A DNA stretch of 64,000 bases, from positions 85,995,278-86,059,277 of the forward strand of contig CM043967.1 of the NCBI GenBank assembly GCA_014529385.2. The letters run 5' to 3'. The DNA is from Adiantum capillus-veneris. Its lineage: Eukaryota; Streptophyta; Polypodiopsida; Polypodiales; Pteridaceae. The notes under the pieces were generated by a model, which did not search any database, was not told the DNA's origin, and saw only the letters and a program-made list of their open reading frames with translations. This document shows positions 1 through 11,239 of the stretch, one piece after another. Every line of letters begins with the position of its first letter. Positions within the stretch are counted from its first letter, which is position 1. The position numbers and the translations under genes are program-made.

Positions 1-239
1 CTAGCTAAGGAGAGGGAAAAGATATTCTAAACAGAAGTCACAAGACAGGTGATAGGTCTCCAATTAGATAAGTCATCCCTTGAGCGCTTTTTGTGGATGA
101 GTTTAACAACACCAATATAAATGGAAGAGGAAAGAGCTCCTACAGCCAGGGCTTCTTGCCAGCCAGTAAAAGGTAATGTGTCCATCAATTCTAGGGGATT
201 TACCAGGATTTAAATTTCCAATAGTACCAAATACCACTT

Positions 240-560
240 CCCCTTCGACAACTTCCTCGTTTTGAGATTTGAGATTTCCATCCTCATCAATACCTTCATC
301 AACTATTTCTGCATTATCACTCTTACCCGCTTCTTGATCGAAGGCCTATGCTCATTAATGACATTGTGAGATTGAAAGCTCAGTAGATTAACCTCGATGT
401 TTTGAGGGGGATTGTGAATATTACCCCAAACATCAGAGATCAGGGAAAATTGACCATTAATCAGCGGGGAGTTAGGGCTTACCTAGTTACCTCTCTGCAG
501 GTTAAAAGGAGGGACTGCCGCATTAAACCCTTGTACTGTAGTGCATGGCATTAGGGATTT
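240..560 (-). pseudogene. Decayed coding remnant, unidentified
   Basis: Read on the minus strand, this stretch stays open for about 100 codons apart from isolated stops, with one likely frame change near 330, and has a coding-like composition. I do not recognise a domain. The acidic stretch near 260-320 is loosely like the linker of plant L1 ORF1 proteins, but no zinc knuckle is visible. This is a weak call; no gene is visible in the rest of 1-950. Confidence 0.2.
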
Positions 561-1420
561 GAACAAGTCCTATTGCAGGTGTTGTTGCATGATAGGCGTA
601 GGGTCCGCATTCTATGTGGGTAGCCTCTGACGTTGAAAGCTTCCACTAAATTTTTAGTGTAGGTTGCCAGGAAGGTATGACCTTGGGGCTAGAAGACCTC
701 TCTACTATTCGATCTAACTAGTTGGACCCGCCTGCTTGCTATTTTTTCAGCAGCGACCGGCAAAACTGTATTTCTTTCTATAGTGTGAATTTGAGTGCCT
801 AAGGACGAAGGCTATGGTCACGCGTGGCTTAGTTATCAGTGATTCAGTTATAGGTAACTATGCCAACTATGTCCAAACACAACATTAAATGAATAGCTAG
901 GCATGTTGCATGGTCACACAAGGCTTAGTTATTCATTCAACTTCCCAAATATGCCTTGCACTTCACAACTAGGCCAAAATCGGCAGAGTTAGGGCTGATC
1001 CACACGGGCAGGGGTTCTACCCCAGCTTGCCTTCGTCAGCGAACGCTGTCCAAGCGTCTCAACTCTACCAAAATCGGCAGAGTTGGAAAACGTTTCTTCT
1101 ACCCCCGACGTGTTGAACAAGTGGGCAACTTTGTGCTGGCTCAAGTTCGCGTATGAGACAAAGTAGCTGACGATCGGCAAGGTTCTACCCCCGCTGTGTG
1201 GATCCGCCCTTACAAAGGCTAAGCATAGTTATTGGGCATAGGCTAGGCAGATTTATTCATTGGATGCTCTTATGATCAATCCAAATAACTGACAACTAAG
1301 CCTCGCGGGACCACCACCGAAGCTCAACTCAGCCAAACTTCCTTTAGGGTTCGTTTCTTTTATGCAATGGACTCCTGGCCTCCTTCATTTTGTCAGTAAG
1401 TTTACTAATAATTTCTTGGA

Positions 1421-1855
1421 AAAATTACCAAAATACCCCCCTCAAATTTCAAAAATTCCCAAAATACCCTTGTATCTATTTTAGCTGGAATGTTTACGAT
1501 TTCCTAATCTTTATTCTTTTCTGACAATGGAGATCTGTTTTTTAGTGCTTAGCATGTAATTTGTCGCAAATTACCTCCCCAATAAAGACAATTATGTCTA
1601 AAAATAATGAAGCAATTCATCTCCAAAGCGTACATAACCAGCTCAAATTCTAGTTTTAGTATCTTGTATTGATAGACAATCAGTCTTCTTATGAAAAACT
1701 ACAAATTATTTTATCTTTGGATAAATGTACTCTCTCAACCAGGGGTATTTTGGGAATTTATGACAAAATATGAGGGGTATATTGGGAATTTTTGAAATTT
1801 GAAAGGTATTTTGGGAATTCGCACAAATTAGAGGGGTATTTTGGTAATTTGCCCT
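1421..1855. repeat. Inverted repeat with four ~31-bp tandem units
   Basis: The right side (1741-1855) holds four imperfect copies, starting at 1741, 1773, 1802 and 1832, of a unit beginning AGGGGTATTTTGGGAATTT. The left side (1421-1470) carries the same motif in reverse complement, so the two ends can pair as a hairpin with a ~270-bp AT-rich middle. There is no coding capacity. It could be a small non-autonomous foldback or MITE-like element, but no target duplication was found. Confidence 0.5.
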
Positions 1856-1905
1856 GATTTCTACTGTTTTCATGGTGCGATCGGGCACGACGAGTTGCAC
1901 GACTC

Positions 1906-2615
1906 GTGTCCGCCATGCCATGTCTTCACTTCACCTACTCCGCCTTTAATTTTCAAACAACAGAAGATTCAAGAGACGCTCTCGAATTTTTCCGCTTCAT
2001 GACCAACAGTGACGACGTTACAGCTGCCCCAATATTGTTAAGGTGCAAATGGGGTCACCATTCGCTCAGGCTATCTGGAATTCCAAACGTTATGGCAATT
2101 TCTTACCAGTTGACTTCGATCTCTCCTGCTTGCACAAGGATTTGCTACAATCTTGATCATCTAAGATATGAAGTGGACTGCCAGCTCAGATCTTGATCAT
2201 CTAAAATGTGAACTGGACTGCCAGCACAGATGGAAATGTGTGATACCATGATAGCACAGCAAGAATAGCATCAGCCCATGTCCGGACTCCGACGCCGATG
2301 CTTGCGACGTACTTGCATAAAAAGCAGGGTTCACAAAAGATGTCTCAAGAGAACAGCAAGCAAAAAGGCTTCTTGACAGGCAAAGACACCATTGATGGAA
2401 GGCTATCATTCCAACAGGATTCAGTACAAGCAAATGCTGTTGCAAGGGACGCTGTCAATACCCTCCTTTGCTCTTGTCGTGCACAAAATGATCCTAATGA
2501 TGGAAGACAAGTACCTGCTCATGTCGTAAAACTGATGTGGACTCCAGATGTAAGAAAAAGAACATTTGAAAGCGCTTCTACAAATGTTAGGCACCTATAC
2601 AGTATACTCCCTTAA
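1906..2615 (+). other. Unidentified open stretches with a 40-bp tandem duplication
   Basis: Two open stretches (1906-2196 and 2298-2615) lie between stops, but no family is recognised. A 40-bp unit is duplicated head to tail at 2151-2190 and 2191-2230 with a few differences. The second stretch has balanced amino-acid composition and might be an exon, but no convincing splice pair was found. This is a weak coding call. Confidence 0.2.
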
Positions 2616-2835
2616 TTTCCAAATGCCTGCAACCTGAACACAATCAGGACGTTTATACCAGTTCTAAGGTCATCTCCAATGTCTCAGGTTTTGTATATGC
2701 ATGCTGGTTCTTCAGGCTGCAGGCCTCAGAATCGGCTAACATTCCTCGATGCCAAAAGATTTGCGACACATTCCAAAGGTAGTAGTCTCATCTCATCAAC
2801 TTAAGGTGCAAAAACAAGTGTCGTGAGCTTCAAGA

Positions 2836-2988
2836 AGAGGTCACTGCAAGCACAACGATATTTCCAAGGAAACGTAGACATGGGTTCTGTGAAGGATGTA
2901 TTTAGTATATGTCACAAGGAAGCCATTGCAAACACAAGGATACTTCCGAGGAAATGTAGACGGGGTTTCCGTGAAGGCTCTGTATTCA
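2836..2988 (+). repeat. Diverged direct duplication, ~70 bp per unit
   Basis: Units at about 2836-2908 and 2918-2988 align along their whole length with scattered substitutions. Both can be read without a stop in the same phase, giving short basic peptides around FPRKRRHGF and LPRKCRRGF. The rest of 2616-3365 shows nothing recognisable. Confidence 0.4.
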
Positions 2989-3365
2989 ATTCAATATAGA
3001 AAATAGCTCCAGATGAGTAAGTTTGGCAATCATACGAAGGGAAATCTTGGCTATGTACAAGATTTTGCATCTGCCATCTTGCAGCTTGTTTATATTTGAT
3101 ATACTTGTATATTTAGATTACATGTATGGTGAGCAAAATTGAGCTTCAGATGTCTGGTCTGAGTGTGACTTAGCTTGGGCCACATGCCATGACGCTACAT
3201 TTATTCAGAGAAAATAAAGCAATGCTATGACTTGCATTTGGCACTCCTCCGTTTGCCCACTTCTATTTTGTCTCAATTACTGAGGCAATTTTCTGTGATT
3301 CTGTTTGATGATGCCCCAATTATAGGGGCGCTGTGCAGGCTGTGGGTTTTCTTCCAAGAGCGCAA

Positions 3366-3521
3366 TCAAAGGGCAAACATCGATGCAACGATGTTTAGCA
3401 CAGCCAAACCTAGGAACCCTCTCCAGTAGAAGCTAATGATTATCCTCCTTCCAGAACCATTGGGCGCATCTCCAACACCATTTATCTGGCTGAAACCATG
3501 AAATCAAAGCAGATTAAGCGT

Positions 3522-3613
<92 letters not shown>

Positions 3614-4736
3614 GGAGATGCCAATACCTTAAAGAAGTAGGACAAAAGATTATGGAATAATCTGCTCCTGTGCAGGTGTATGTACTGCTGCCATCATCGT
3701 ATGCATAGCTGTACGCGCGTGGGCAAGCTTGTTTGAAAAGTTGGGAGTAGGACGTTGCCTTGCACGTGTTGGGATTGGCATAGGAGCCTGTGCAGCAATA
3801 TTGAGGTGATAAGAAGGCCTCGCAAGCACTCTTACAACCAACTACAGCTGATCCATCCGTGTTCACGGCAGAAGCAGTCTCAGATGCAAGCTTTTGCAAC
3901 TCCTTGGGGCAATTAAGGTTGAGATCTGCGATGCAACCGGCGACTTCACACACATAGCTGTCTGTAGAGGCCACTGCACTCGTATGCTGGGAGGACGAGG
4001 ACGCGCTACTCGTATTGGGATTGCTTACAGAAGGGGCTATGGCAATGGGAAGATTGTAGCCGTCCACCAAGCTCACATCGTAAAAGTCCTTTGTTGAAGT
4101 TGTCGGAGTGCCGGCAAGTGTAATCTCTGCAAGAGTGGCAGGCGTGGCTGCCCCTGCTCCGCTACATTGCAACTTGCCGCCACAATCCGCTGATTCGCAT
4201 GCTACTGCAGAAGGTGAGGCCGAGTTTGAGAATGAGCACCCCGTCCGGCCCCAAAACCTGCCGGACCACCCGACTGGTGCGTCTAGCGTCCTCGTCTGCC
4301 CCGCCCCAAGCTCAAATCCGCCGTCTAATAGCAGCGGCGAACCACCATTTGGTAGCAGACCTGGCCACACGGTGTACTTGCAGTAGTTCTCGAATGTGAA
4401 GGTTACTCCCTCTGCCCCTGCAGTGCACTCCTCTCATCAACAATGGGTACCTTAATTTGGACGAATGCAAAAACAGACAATGACTACAATATATTGAGAC
4501 AATGTGCGCGATGGCCGGAGTGTAATTGCGGGAGTATGCGCGCGAATGATTATTGACAGAACTAATCAAATTGCGATTAAATGAAAACATCCAAGCAACA
4601 AATTTGGCATTGCAAGACTAATTGAGCTCAATATTTTCAGAGAGGCATGCTCGACCCATGTGCGTAGCTCACCCCGTCGGGACAAGATGAAGCTTAAACA
4701 CACTGCAAGAAAGCAAGCCCACAGCCTCTGATCCAT
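3366..4736 (-). CDS. Thaumatin-like protein with GPI-type tail, three exons
   Basis: Secreted thaumatin-like (PR-5 family) protein. By family it is a cysteine-rich apoplastic or wall-bound defence-type protein; many members bind beta-glucan. I assemble three exons: 4736-4673, 4417-3628 and 3489-3366. Introns are GT-AG with phases 1 and 2 that match, giving 325 codons plus TGA. Residues 1-19 form a signal peptide (MDQRLWACFLAVCLSFILS). The domain has all 16 cysteines expected, from NYCKYTVWPG (31-40) to the last one in IIFCP, and the GRTGCSF and CIADLNLNCP landmarks. A Ser/Thr-rich insert precedes the second half. Exon 3 adds N295-G296-S297 followed by a hydrophobic tail (309-325), as for GPI attachment. 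The exon structure is inferred from splice signals and frame; the domain call is firm. Confidence 0.88.
3490..3627 (-). repeat. Intron 2 of the thaumatin-like gene, mostly microsatellite
   Basis: The 138-bp intron is almost entirely a dinucleotide repeat, (CT)n then (CA)n on the plus strand at 3524-3611, which is (TG)n then (AG)n in the transcript. Donor GTATTG and acceptor TTTCAG flank it. The purine tract sits just upstream of the acceptor, where a pyrimidine tract would normally be. Confidence 0.75.
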
Positions 4737-5239
4737 AATTACTCTTCAGCGTTCAGCTTCTAATCAAATAATCGATCCCAAATACAAAACCCATCGGCAT
4801 GGGAGCTCAAACAGCACATGCTTGTTGAGAAGGGATACATTTCTGCAAAATTCGGCCTCTCTGATGAAGCACAGCAACGAGTGCGGTGGTCACGGCCTCA
4901 GAAATTGAAGGCAGATCAGCATCCAATTATGATCTGTTGGGGAAAGTTAGGTGATTGTTGACAAGAGCGCACGCTCTACCCTCTCTCTCTCTCTCTCTCT
5001 TTCACACACACACGTGACACAACCATCACAGTGATAACACACTCCTATACCACTCGCACTGTCAAGAGAATCACACACACATGGCTACAAGGTGCGGCCC
5101 CAGCCAGGAGGCGTAGCATGTGCCGACAGAGGACCTTACGCTAAAAGAGAAGTTCCGTGCTAAAAGAGAGCCCGAGGCGACAAGTAGCCACATTTCCTCG
5201 CTGCAAACAACACTTATAAGGGCCCAGGTCTCCATCTCC
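4737..5239. other. Upstream region of the thaumatin-like gene
   Basis: This 5' flank contains a short (CT)n(CA)n tract near 4980-5013. I see no clear TATA box for the minus-strand gene and no open reading frame of note. Confidence 0.4.
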
Positions 5240-5643
5240 ATTTTTTAGAGGGGATCTACGGTCCCAGATGATTGCTCATTGTGAGATGATTGCTCATTGT
5301 GGGCCGTTCGATTCCTTTGGAGGAAATAAAAAGGGTTTGATGATATTCGACCCATTATTTCCCCTACCAAAAGCCAGTCTATTACACACAATTTGCTAAA
5401 AGGGCGAATAATAGCACTATATTGAGTACCTAGCCCGTCGCGATCTTAGTTCACGTTGAGTTTACAACGAGTTCACATCGAGGTCACACCACAATAATAT
5501 AGTACACATAGTTAGTTTACATGCAAGTTCACAACGAGTTCACATTTGTTCGAGTTTTCATCAAGTTCACACTCTGGATCGACTGTTGTGATCTTCGCCG
5601 AAAAGCAACGCCGATTTTCAGCCGTATATCCCCTCTAAAAAAT
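5240..5643. mobile_element. Small TIR element (MITE-like), ~404 bp
   Basis: The two ends are inverted repeats: TTTTTTAGAGGGGAT-N-TACGG at 5241-5260 and its complement at 5623-5642, with one mismatch over 22 bases. The interior is non-coding and has short direct repeats built on GAGTTCACA (5450-5580) and an 18-bp direct repeat (5265-5305). No clear target duplication is seen, so the superfamily is undetermined. Confidence 0.5.
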
Positions 5644-5971
5644 TGAGGTTGTCAATTAGAGACGAGGGCTAGGGAACTCACCTTTTAGTTTTCTCTCTCT
5701 CTCTCTCTCTCTCACCATCTTAGGTTCAAAGGCCAGTGTTGGAAAAAAGCCAGGGCCTACTGTATTTTAACTAGCTAAAATTATAAAATCTTAGGTAGAT
5801 TTTGAGCTCGTCTTTAAGAAACCGGGAAATTCACACAAGATTTAGTGTAATTTTTGGCAAAAGCTTTAAATTTTGACCTAAAAACCGAGAGAATTTCAAG
5901 TTTGCCCTTATTTTTACTCGTTAGGGAATATGTTCAAGCCTCATGAATCATCGGATAGATCTCTCATTTGT

Positions 5972-6037
<66 letters not shown>

Positions 6038-6600
6038 CAAAACCCATTAGAAAGATCTTCAAGTTCTCTTGAGATTGTTCCTACAACGTTAAAAGTTCTT
6101 TCTCTTTCTTTGAGAGGAGAAGATGCACATGGAGGCGTCTATCCCTTATGCCACAAGGAGATTGACCGAAAAAAACATGCTCCATTTCTAGCACATGTGA
6201 GACTTTGAATCTAGGCAGAGGCAATTGCTCGTATGAGCTGACAGCTATTGAATCCTAGAAGGAGCACATATACTGCTTGGGGTTGTCTCTTTTCTTTCGA
6301 CCCTCCTCCCTGGAACGTAAGCTCTTTCATGCCACAATTGATTGTTGTTGCAAAGCTTGATTCTCTCAACCAATCAGAGAGTGTTGGTCTTGTATGAGAT
6401 CTTGTAGTGCAATGATGTGAACAAGAAGGGTGCTAGCAGAGCAAGGTAGAGGTTGTTATCTTTACTCTACTCAACTCTAGAGTAGGTTCTAAGCGATGAC
6501 AAAGAACTCGCAAGGTGCATGCATCCATGATGGCACACTCTAATTGGAGCAAAAGAGATGGCGCATTTTTGAACCCATTGCTTCTTAGGCGAGAGCCCCG

Positions 6601-6639
<39 letters not shown>

Positions 6640-6670
6640 AATGGAAGGTTGCCGCACACATTTTCAATGT
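5644..6670. other. Non-coding, microsatellites
   Basis: Contains (CT)n at 5693-5714, (CT)n(CA)n at 5970-6033, and a run of 37 C at 6601-6637. No gene or recognisable element was seen. Confidence 0.5.
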
Positions 6671-9150
6671 TGTCTAGAAGTTTGCGGTCTTGCCAGGAAA
6701 GCACCTGGCTTTTGGCTGTGAGAGTGTGAGAGAGAACTCCAAAAACTATATGGAGGAGTTATACCATAGATGCCATGAAGTCTAAGGTTTGGAAGGAAGT
6801 GCAATCAAAGAAGCTCCATTCTTTCTCTCTTGCATTCACATACACAAGAAAGAACACAGAAGAGAATATCAAAACAACACAAAGATGAAAACATCAAGGC
6901 TATGGTCGTATCGTATCATGGGTAATATGAAAGAGTTAATAGATGAGTTACTGGTGTTCAATCTTTGCCGACCAAATAGGCTACGAATTGTTCTTTGAAA
7001 TTGTAATTTTATGCTTACCATGATATATATGTTTTAAGCTAGTGATTGGGATTAATTGTGTGTACAAATCCTCTTGGTTCATAGCAAGATAACTACACTT
7101 GTGTCAAAAGAAAAGTTATAATCGATAAGGGGTAGTATGATGGGATCCGGTGAAAGAAGTATTTTTATTGAGCCTTTCTGGGCTACAGAGAAACACTATA
7201 CGTTGTTGAAAGCGTATTTTACGGCTAATCCAAACGTTAATTGCAATGGATCTCACAGAGTGGAAGGGGTAGAAATTCAAATCATGCGGATTATTCATCT
7301 AGGATAACTCTAGTATGTGCAAAATGTAGACATGAGAGAAGAGAAAAGAAGAGAAGAGAATTTTCCCTCTCAAACCCTATTCTTGCTCTTAGGCAATAAG
7401 GATAATGCAGAGAGAGATATACCTGTAGCAAGGAGAACCTAGAATTTATAGAGAAAATAACTTTCTAAGAGTGAGAGAAATAGATATGGTTAGGGAGATG
7501 AAATTAGATATATATGTTGAATTAGAGATGAAAAAGAAAACAACAAGAAACCAACAAACATCAAAGTAAAACACATCTTACTTGACAAACTCTTCGGTAG
7601 TTATTCACCATGTTGATGGAGAGAGAAGAAGAGGGAAGACTTTAAGCCTTGATTGATGCACCAAGGTCAAGACCTTCTTTAATTAGAGTTGTTCTTCCAA
7701 GGATAGCTTACAAGATTGGCTAGTCTTCCTCTAAGAGCAAGTGTAGGCTTAGGCTTATGTTTATGTGGCTAAGTACAATTAGGCATGAATCCTCTCACTC
7801 CCTCTTGAATTCTTGCTCAGACCAATCGTCTTGTTTTGCTAGAGTACTCAAGTAGCTTCCAATATGAAGCCACTCTATTGTCTTTACCTACAATGTACTT
7901 AAACTCAAGATTTAAGGACTTAATGTAGGCAATCCATCACAACATAGCAATATCTGGCGTTGAGCAGCTTGTTATCATCCCAAGAAGTGGTAGACAATCT
8001 GTTTCTACAACCACACATGCGCCATAAAAATCATGCAAGCTAGTGTCCCACTAGCATTTGATTCCTTCCTAGTAGCTATTAAAAAGAAATATAAGTAATA
8101 TATGAAAAATACATAGAATATATATATAGAAAGTTACCCTAGATCCCGGGGGATTCACCATGGAAAAGTTACCGCACCACGTAAGTGCAGGGGAGGGGTT
8201 TTTTTTTACAAGTTACATAAGCGTATAAGTTAGGGGTAGGCCCCCGATAATTTATCTCCCAATCTTAAAAATAAGGGAGGGGTATCATATTTGGGGGGAG
8301 GGGGGGGGAGTGAGATAAGCAGAAAATGAGAGGAAGTTTTTGTGTTTCAAAATCATGGCTTCCAAAAGAGTATGTCCTTGAATGTGTGAGTCAATAGCTA
8401 CAAAGATATATGCAAGAACTAACATTGCTTTGTATCAATTGCTTGTTTTGTGATTATAGTTCATTTGTTGAGGGATGAAAGCTATAAAGAGTTTGTATAG
8501 ATGCAAATTTACACGAAGAACCTAACACAACTTTATAACCACGTTTTTTGAGTAATTTAGATGGGTCAAAATTGAAAGAGTAGCTAGAGTGCAGACTGAC
8601 GAGCACATAATTTGAAAGTCAAACTAAGACACATTGAGGGTACATCTAGTTATCAACAAAAGTGGTTTCTCAGTATGTTTCCAATCACTATGCTACACGC
8701 TCTTTGACTAGTTTTACTCAGTTAGATCATGTGAGACCTAAATTTTATATGTAAGATAGGGGTATGATAGTTTTTCTACATTTATTGTCGTATAAGAGTA
8801 GAAAGGGGGGTCATATTCCCTAATATGAGTCGTATATAGGGTATCAAAGTTGTCCGCTCGCGCAGGTGGCATCTTGTTTTGTATATAGAGTGAATCCCCC
8901 GGGCCCTAGATATAGGATCTAGCTAGGGTCTAAGATGATAATGAGATAGTAGAAAAAAAGAACCAATGCTTTTTGCCCCAAGTTAAAGAGACAGAGCTAT
9001 TGACATCTTTTTCCATAGTACTTTGTAATGGTTAAGTAAGAATATGTTACCCTTGAGATAAATATTAAGATGATATAGAAAGATGATTATTATTCTTAGA
9101 TATGCATATGTACATTATGAAAAATATACTTATGTATCTAAAAAGTTGCA
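6671..9150 (-). mobile_element. Gypsy-type LTR copy (isolated)
   Basis: It is a direct repeat of the LTR at 61587-63819, from TGTCTAGAAGTTTGCGG at the left to CTAAAAAGTTGCA at the right. Read on the minus strand the ends are TGCAAC...GACA, so TG...CA. Relative to the other copy it has ~190 extra bases near 6693-6880, a TIR insertion at 8145-8903, and lacks the segment matching about 62530-63430. No primer-binding site adjoins it and I find no matching 5-bp duplication at its ends, so it is a relic, not a clean solo LTR. Confidence 0.72.
8145..8903. mobile_element. 759-bp non-autonomous TIR transposon
   Basis: The ends are a perfect 14-bp inverted repeat, CCCGGGGGATTCAC, flanked by an 8-bp duplication, CCCTAGAT (8137-8144 and 8904-8911). 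The homologous LTR at about 63572-63579 has the uninterrupted site with a single copy of the 8 bp, which confirms insertion. There is no coding capacity. The 8-bp duplication is compatible with hAT-type or related transposases, but the terminal CCCGG is not the usual hAT end, so I leave the superfamily open. Confidence 0.88.
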
Positions 9151-9412
9151 AGATAGATCTTGTAGCATTCGTTCTCACTATGTACGTGTCACAATACAAC
9201 AATGCCAATTGCGGGCTACGCAGCTTGAGCATCGATAGGCGAAGAAAATCTGAGAGTGTTGCCATGAGGCTATGCTTAAGTTTGTTGATGAAAAGCATGT
9301 CAAGTAAAGTGAAGCCCTTTCCAACATCTCTTGAAAATAGGTAGCACGGAAGCAATTCCAATAACAACCCTCTATTGTCGAGCTCGTCTAAACCGAGCCT
9401 TAGTTTGGGCAA
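9143..9412 (-). other. Unidentified open stretch abutting the LTR end
   Basis: The minus strand is open for about 90 codons up to the LTR boundary at 9150. It encodes a leucine-rich, helical-looking sequence including LLELLPCYLFSRDVGKGF. I recognise no family. It may be an older coding sequence into which the LTR inserted. The remainder to 9620 shows nothing. Confidence 0.2.
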
Positions 9413-10014
9413 CTACCATTCCTTGTAGTTGTGGATGTTAAACCCAATTTTCAACATGAAATGTGGCCCAATGAATGTAGTTGTTTTACTAACAATATTG
9501 GCTTAGGCAGGGCTAGCTATCATTCCATGAGCATTTTTAAAACCATTTGTTTGCATAACTACACATGTATGATCGTGATCCAACGGTCCTCTCGTAGACA
9601 CAAGCTCTTATATGCGCACTAATTTATTTTTATTTTTTTTGCAAATCTCACAATATGTGAGAGGTTATATTAATAAGAGAAAACCATTACATCAACACCA
9701 TGCTCAATACGAGCCATGGCCACTTACATTAAAAAAGGAGCCCCATCCTTGCAAACATCAATACATTTCCAAAGACTTGCAGGTAGGACTTACCCAATTC
9801 CACTCGTCCGAAGTCTTGCTTTTTCCAATCCCAATGATAGTTTCCCTGCTGTCATGGATAATCTCTATGTAGCTGGCTACTGAGAGCTGCTGGCATTTGT
9901 GGCCTTCCAAACACGGTTGAAGAAGCAAAATCTAACTACTTGAGTACATAGAAAAAGCGATTATTATCATCCTTTCCCTCCCAGGAACAGATCATTCTTG
10001 GAAAACCCATTCTT

Positions 10015-10254
10015 CTAAGTCCTTTGGATCCATTTGCACACCTTACCTGCCAAGCCTCCTACCCCTCGCCACTTCACGTACACGTGGGCTAGATCCTCCC
10101 TAGAAGTTTTGTAGCCTGAACACCTATCGCAACCTATACCTTGAGCACAGATGTCACATGTAGGCAAGGTTCCCATAGCACCTTCCAAAGAAAAATTTTC
10201 ATTGACAATGGTAGTTGAGGGTTCCATATGTTCTTTGTAGATGCCAACCACCAA
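10015..10254 (-). pseudogene. LINE ORF2 C-terminal zf-RVT-like segment
   Basis: The peptide contains GTLPTCDICAQGIGCDRC, matching the zinc-binding motif after the reverse transcriptase of plant L1 elements (zf-RVT). It continues the minus-strand LINE and lies about 350-600 bp before its A-rich tail. Upstream connection segments are visible at 10416-10622 and 10779-11235 in shifting frames. Confidence 0.7.
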
Positions 10255-11239
10255 GCCTCTAGCTATTGCTTACCCCACCGTTTTTCTAGGGGGGCAAACC
10301 CATCTGCCGTGTGTATAAGAGCTAGGTATATTCCCTTGGTGTATGGTTTGAGGAAGTGGCTACTCTGTGGCCATTGCTAGGCATTCCACTTAAAGTTGGG
10401 TACACTAAAGGAGATTTAGAGATTGTCTAGCCTTTCCAAAGCTATTTTAATTAGCACCCTCTTCATACCTTTAAGGTGAAATTGGGCAGCCACAAAATTT
10501 GCCTCTTTCCAATTCAGGCTGATGTCGTCCCACAAGTCGGTCAGACACTGGAGTCCTTTGTTATTCACCTTTCTAGTAATCTCCCTCTCTCTAGTATGGG
10601 TCCTAAAGTATACTGGCAGCACTGGCTAGGCAAGGGGACCAAAATGTTATAGAGTTCTGGTTCACTCCCCCCACTCTAAAGCCTACGTAGCTCTGTTGCA
10701 CTTGCGCACCAACTCACCCATTGTGCCACTCATTCTCTCCTCATTCTCAATCTCATCCACTGAGGGGCAAGTAGTTTGTCATGAACCTCGATCTCTTTTG
10801 ATCACCTCCTTTGGAGTAAAGCTTTGCTTGGTCCATCCATGAGCCATAACAGCCATGCCTAGTCTTGTTTTGCTATAGAGACCACAAAATTGGCACAAAG
10901 GACCTCCACATGAATAGAAGGGTTGAGGATTAGGGTTACCATCATTGCTCCACTGGTCTAACATCTACGTTCCATTTCGCCCACTTCCAAGGTGTCGAGG
11001 CTTTGGCATTATTTTTCCATAAAAACCTTTTAATTGGTTTGAGGACCTCTTTCCAATTATATTTGGCTATTTTTAGGAGCAGGGTAGCAAAAGAAATGTG
11101 AGGGATCATGAAGGAGTTGATCACTTTGACCTGGCTAGGGAAAGGCGGAAGCACATACTCCCACCTTCTCATCTTGCTCCTAACATTTTTTAAGACCCAG
11201 TGGAACCTTTGTCTGTGTGTTAATACCACCCCCAAGGGG

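Noticed and set aside
6433-6721. Poly-Gly or poly-Pro protein frames
   Set aside because: Created by the 37-base C run at 6601-6637.
8145-8903. Firm assignment to hAT
   Set aside because: The 8-bp duplication fits, but the CCCGGGGG terminus is not the usual hAT end and no transposase is present.
6671-9150. Clean solo LTR formed by recombination
   Set aside because: The bases next to the two ends do not form a matching 5-bp duplication.
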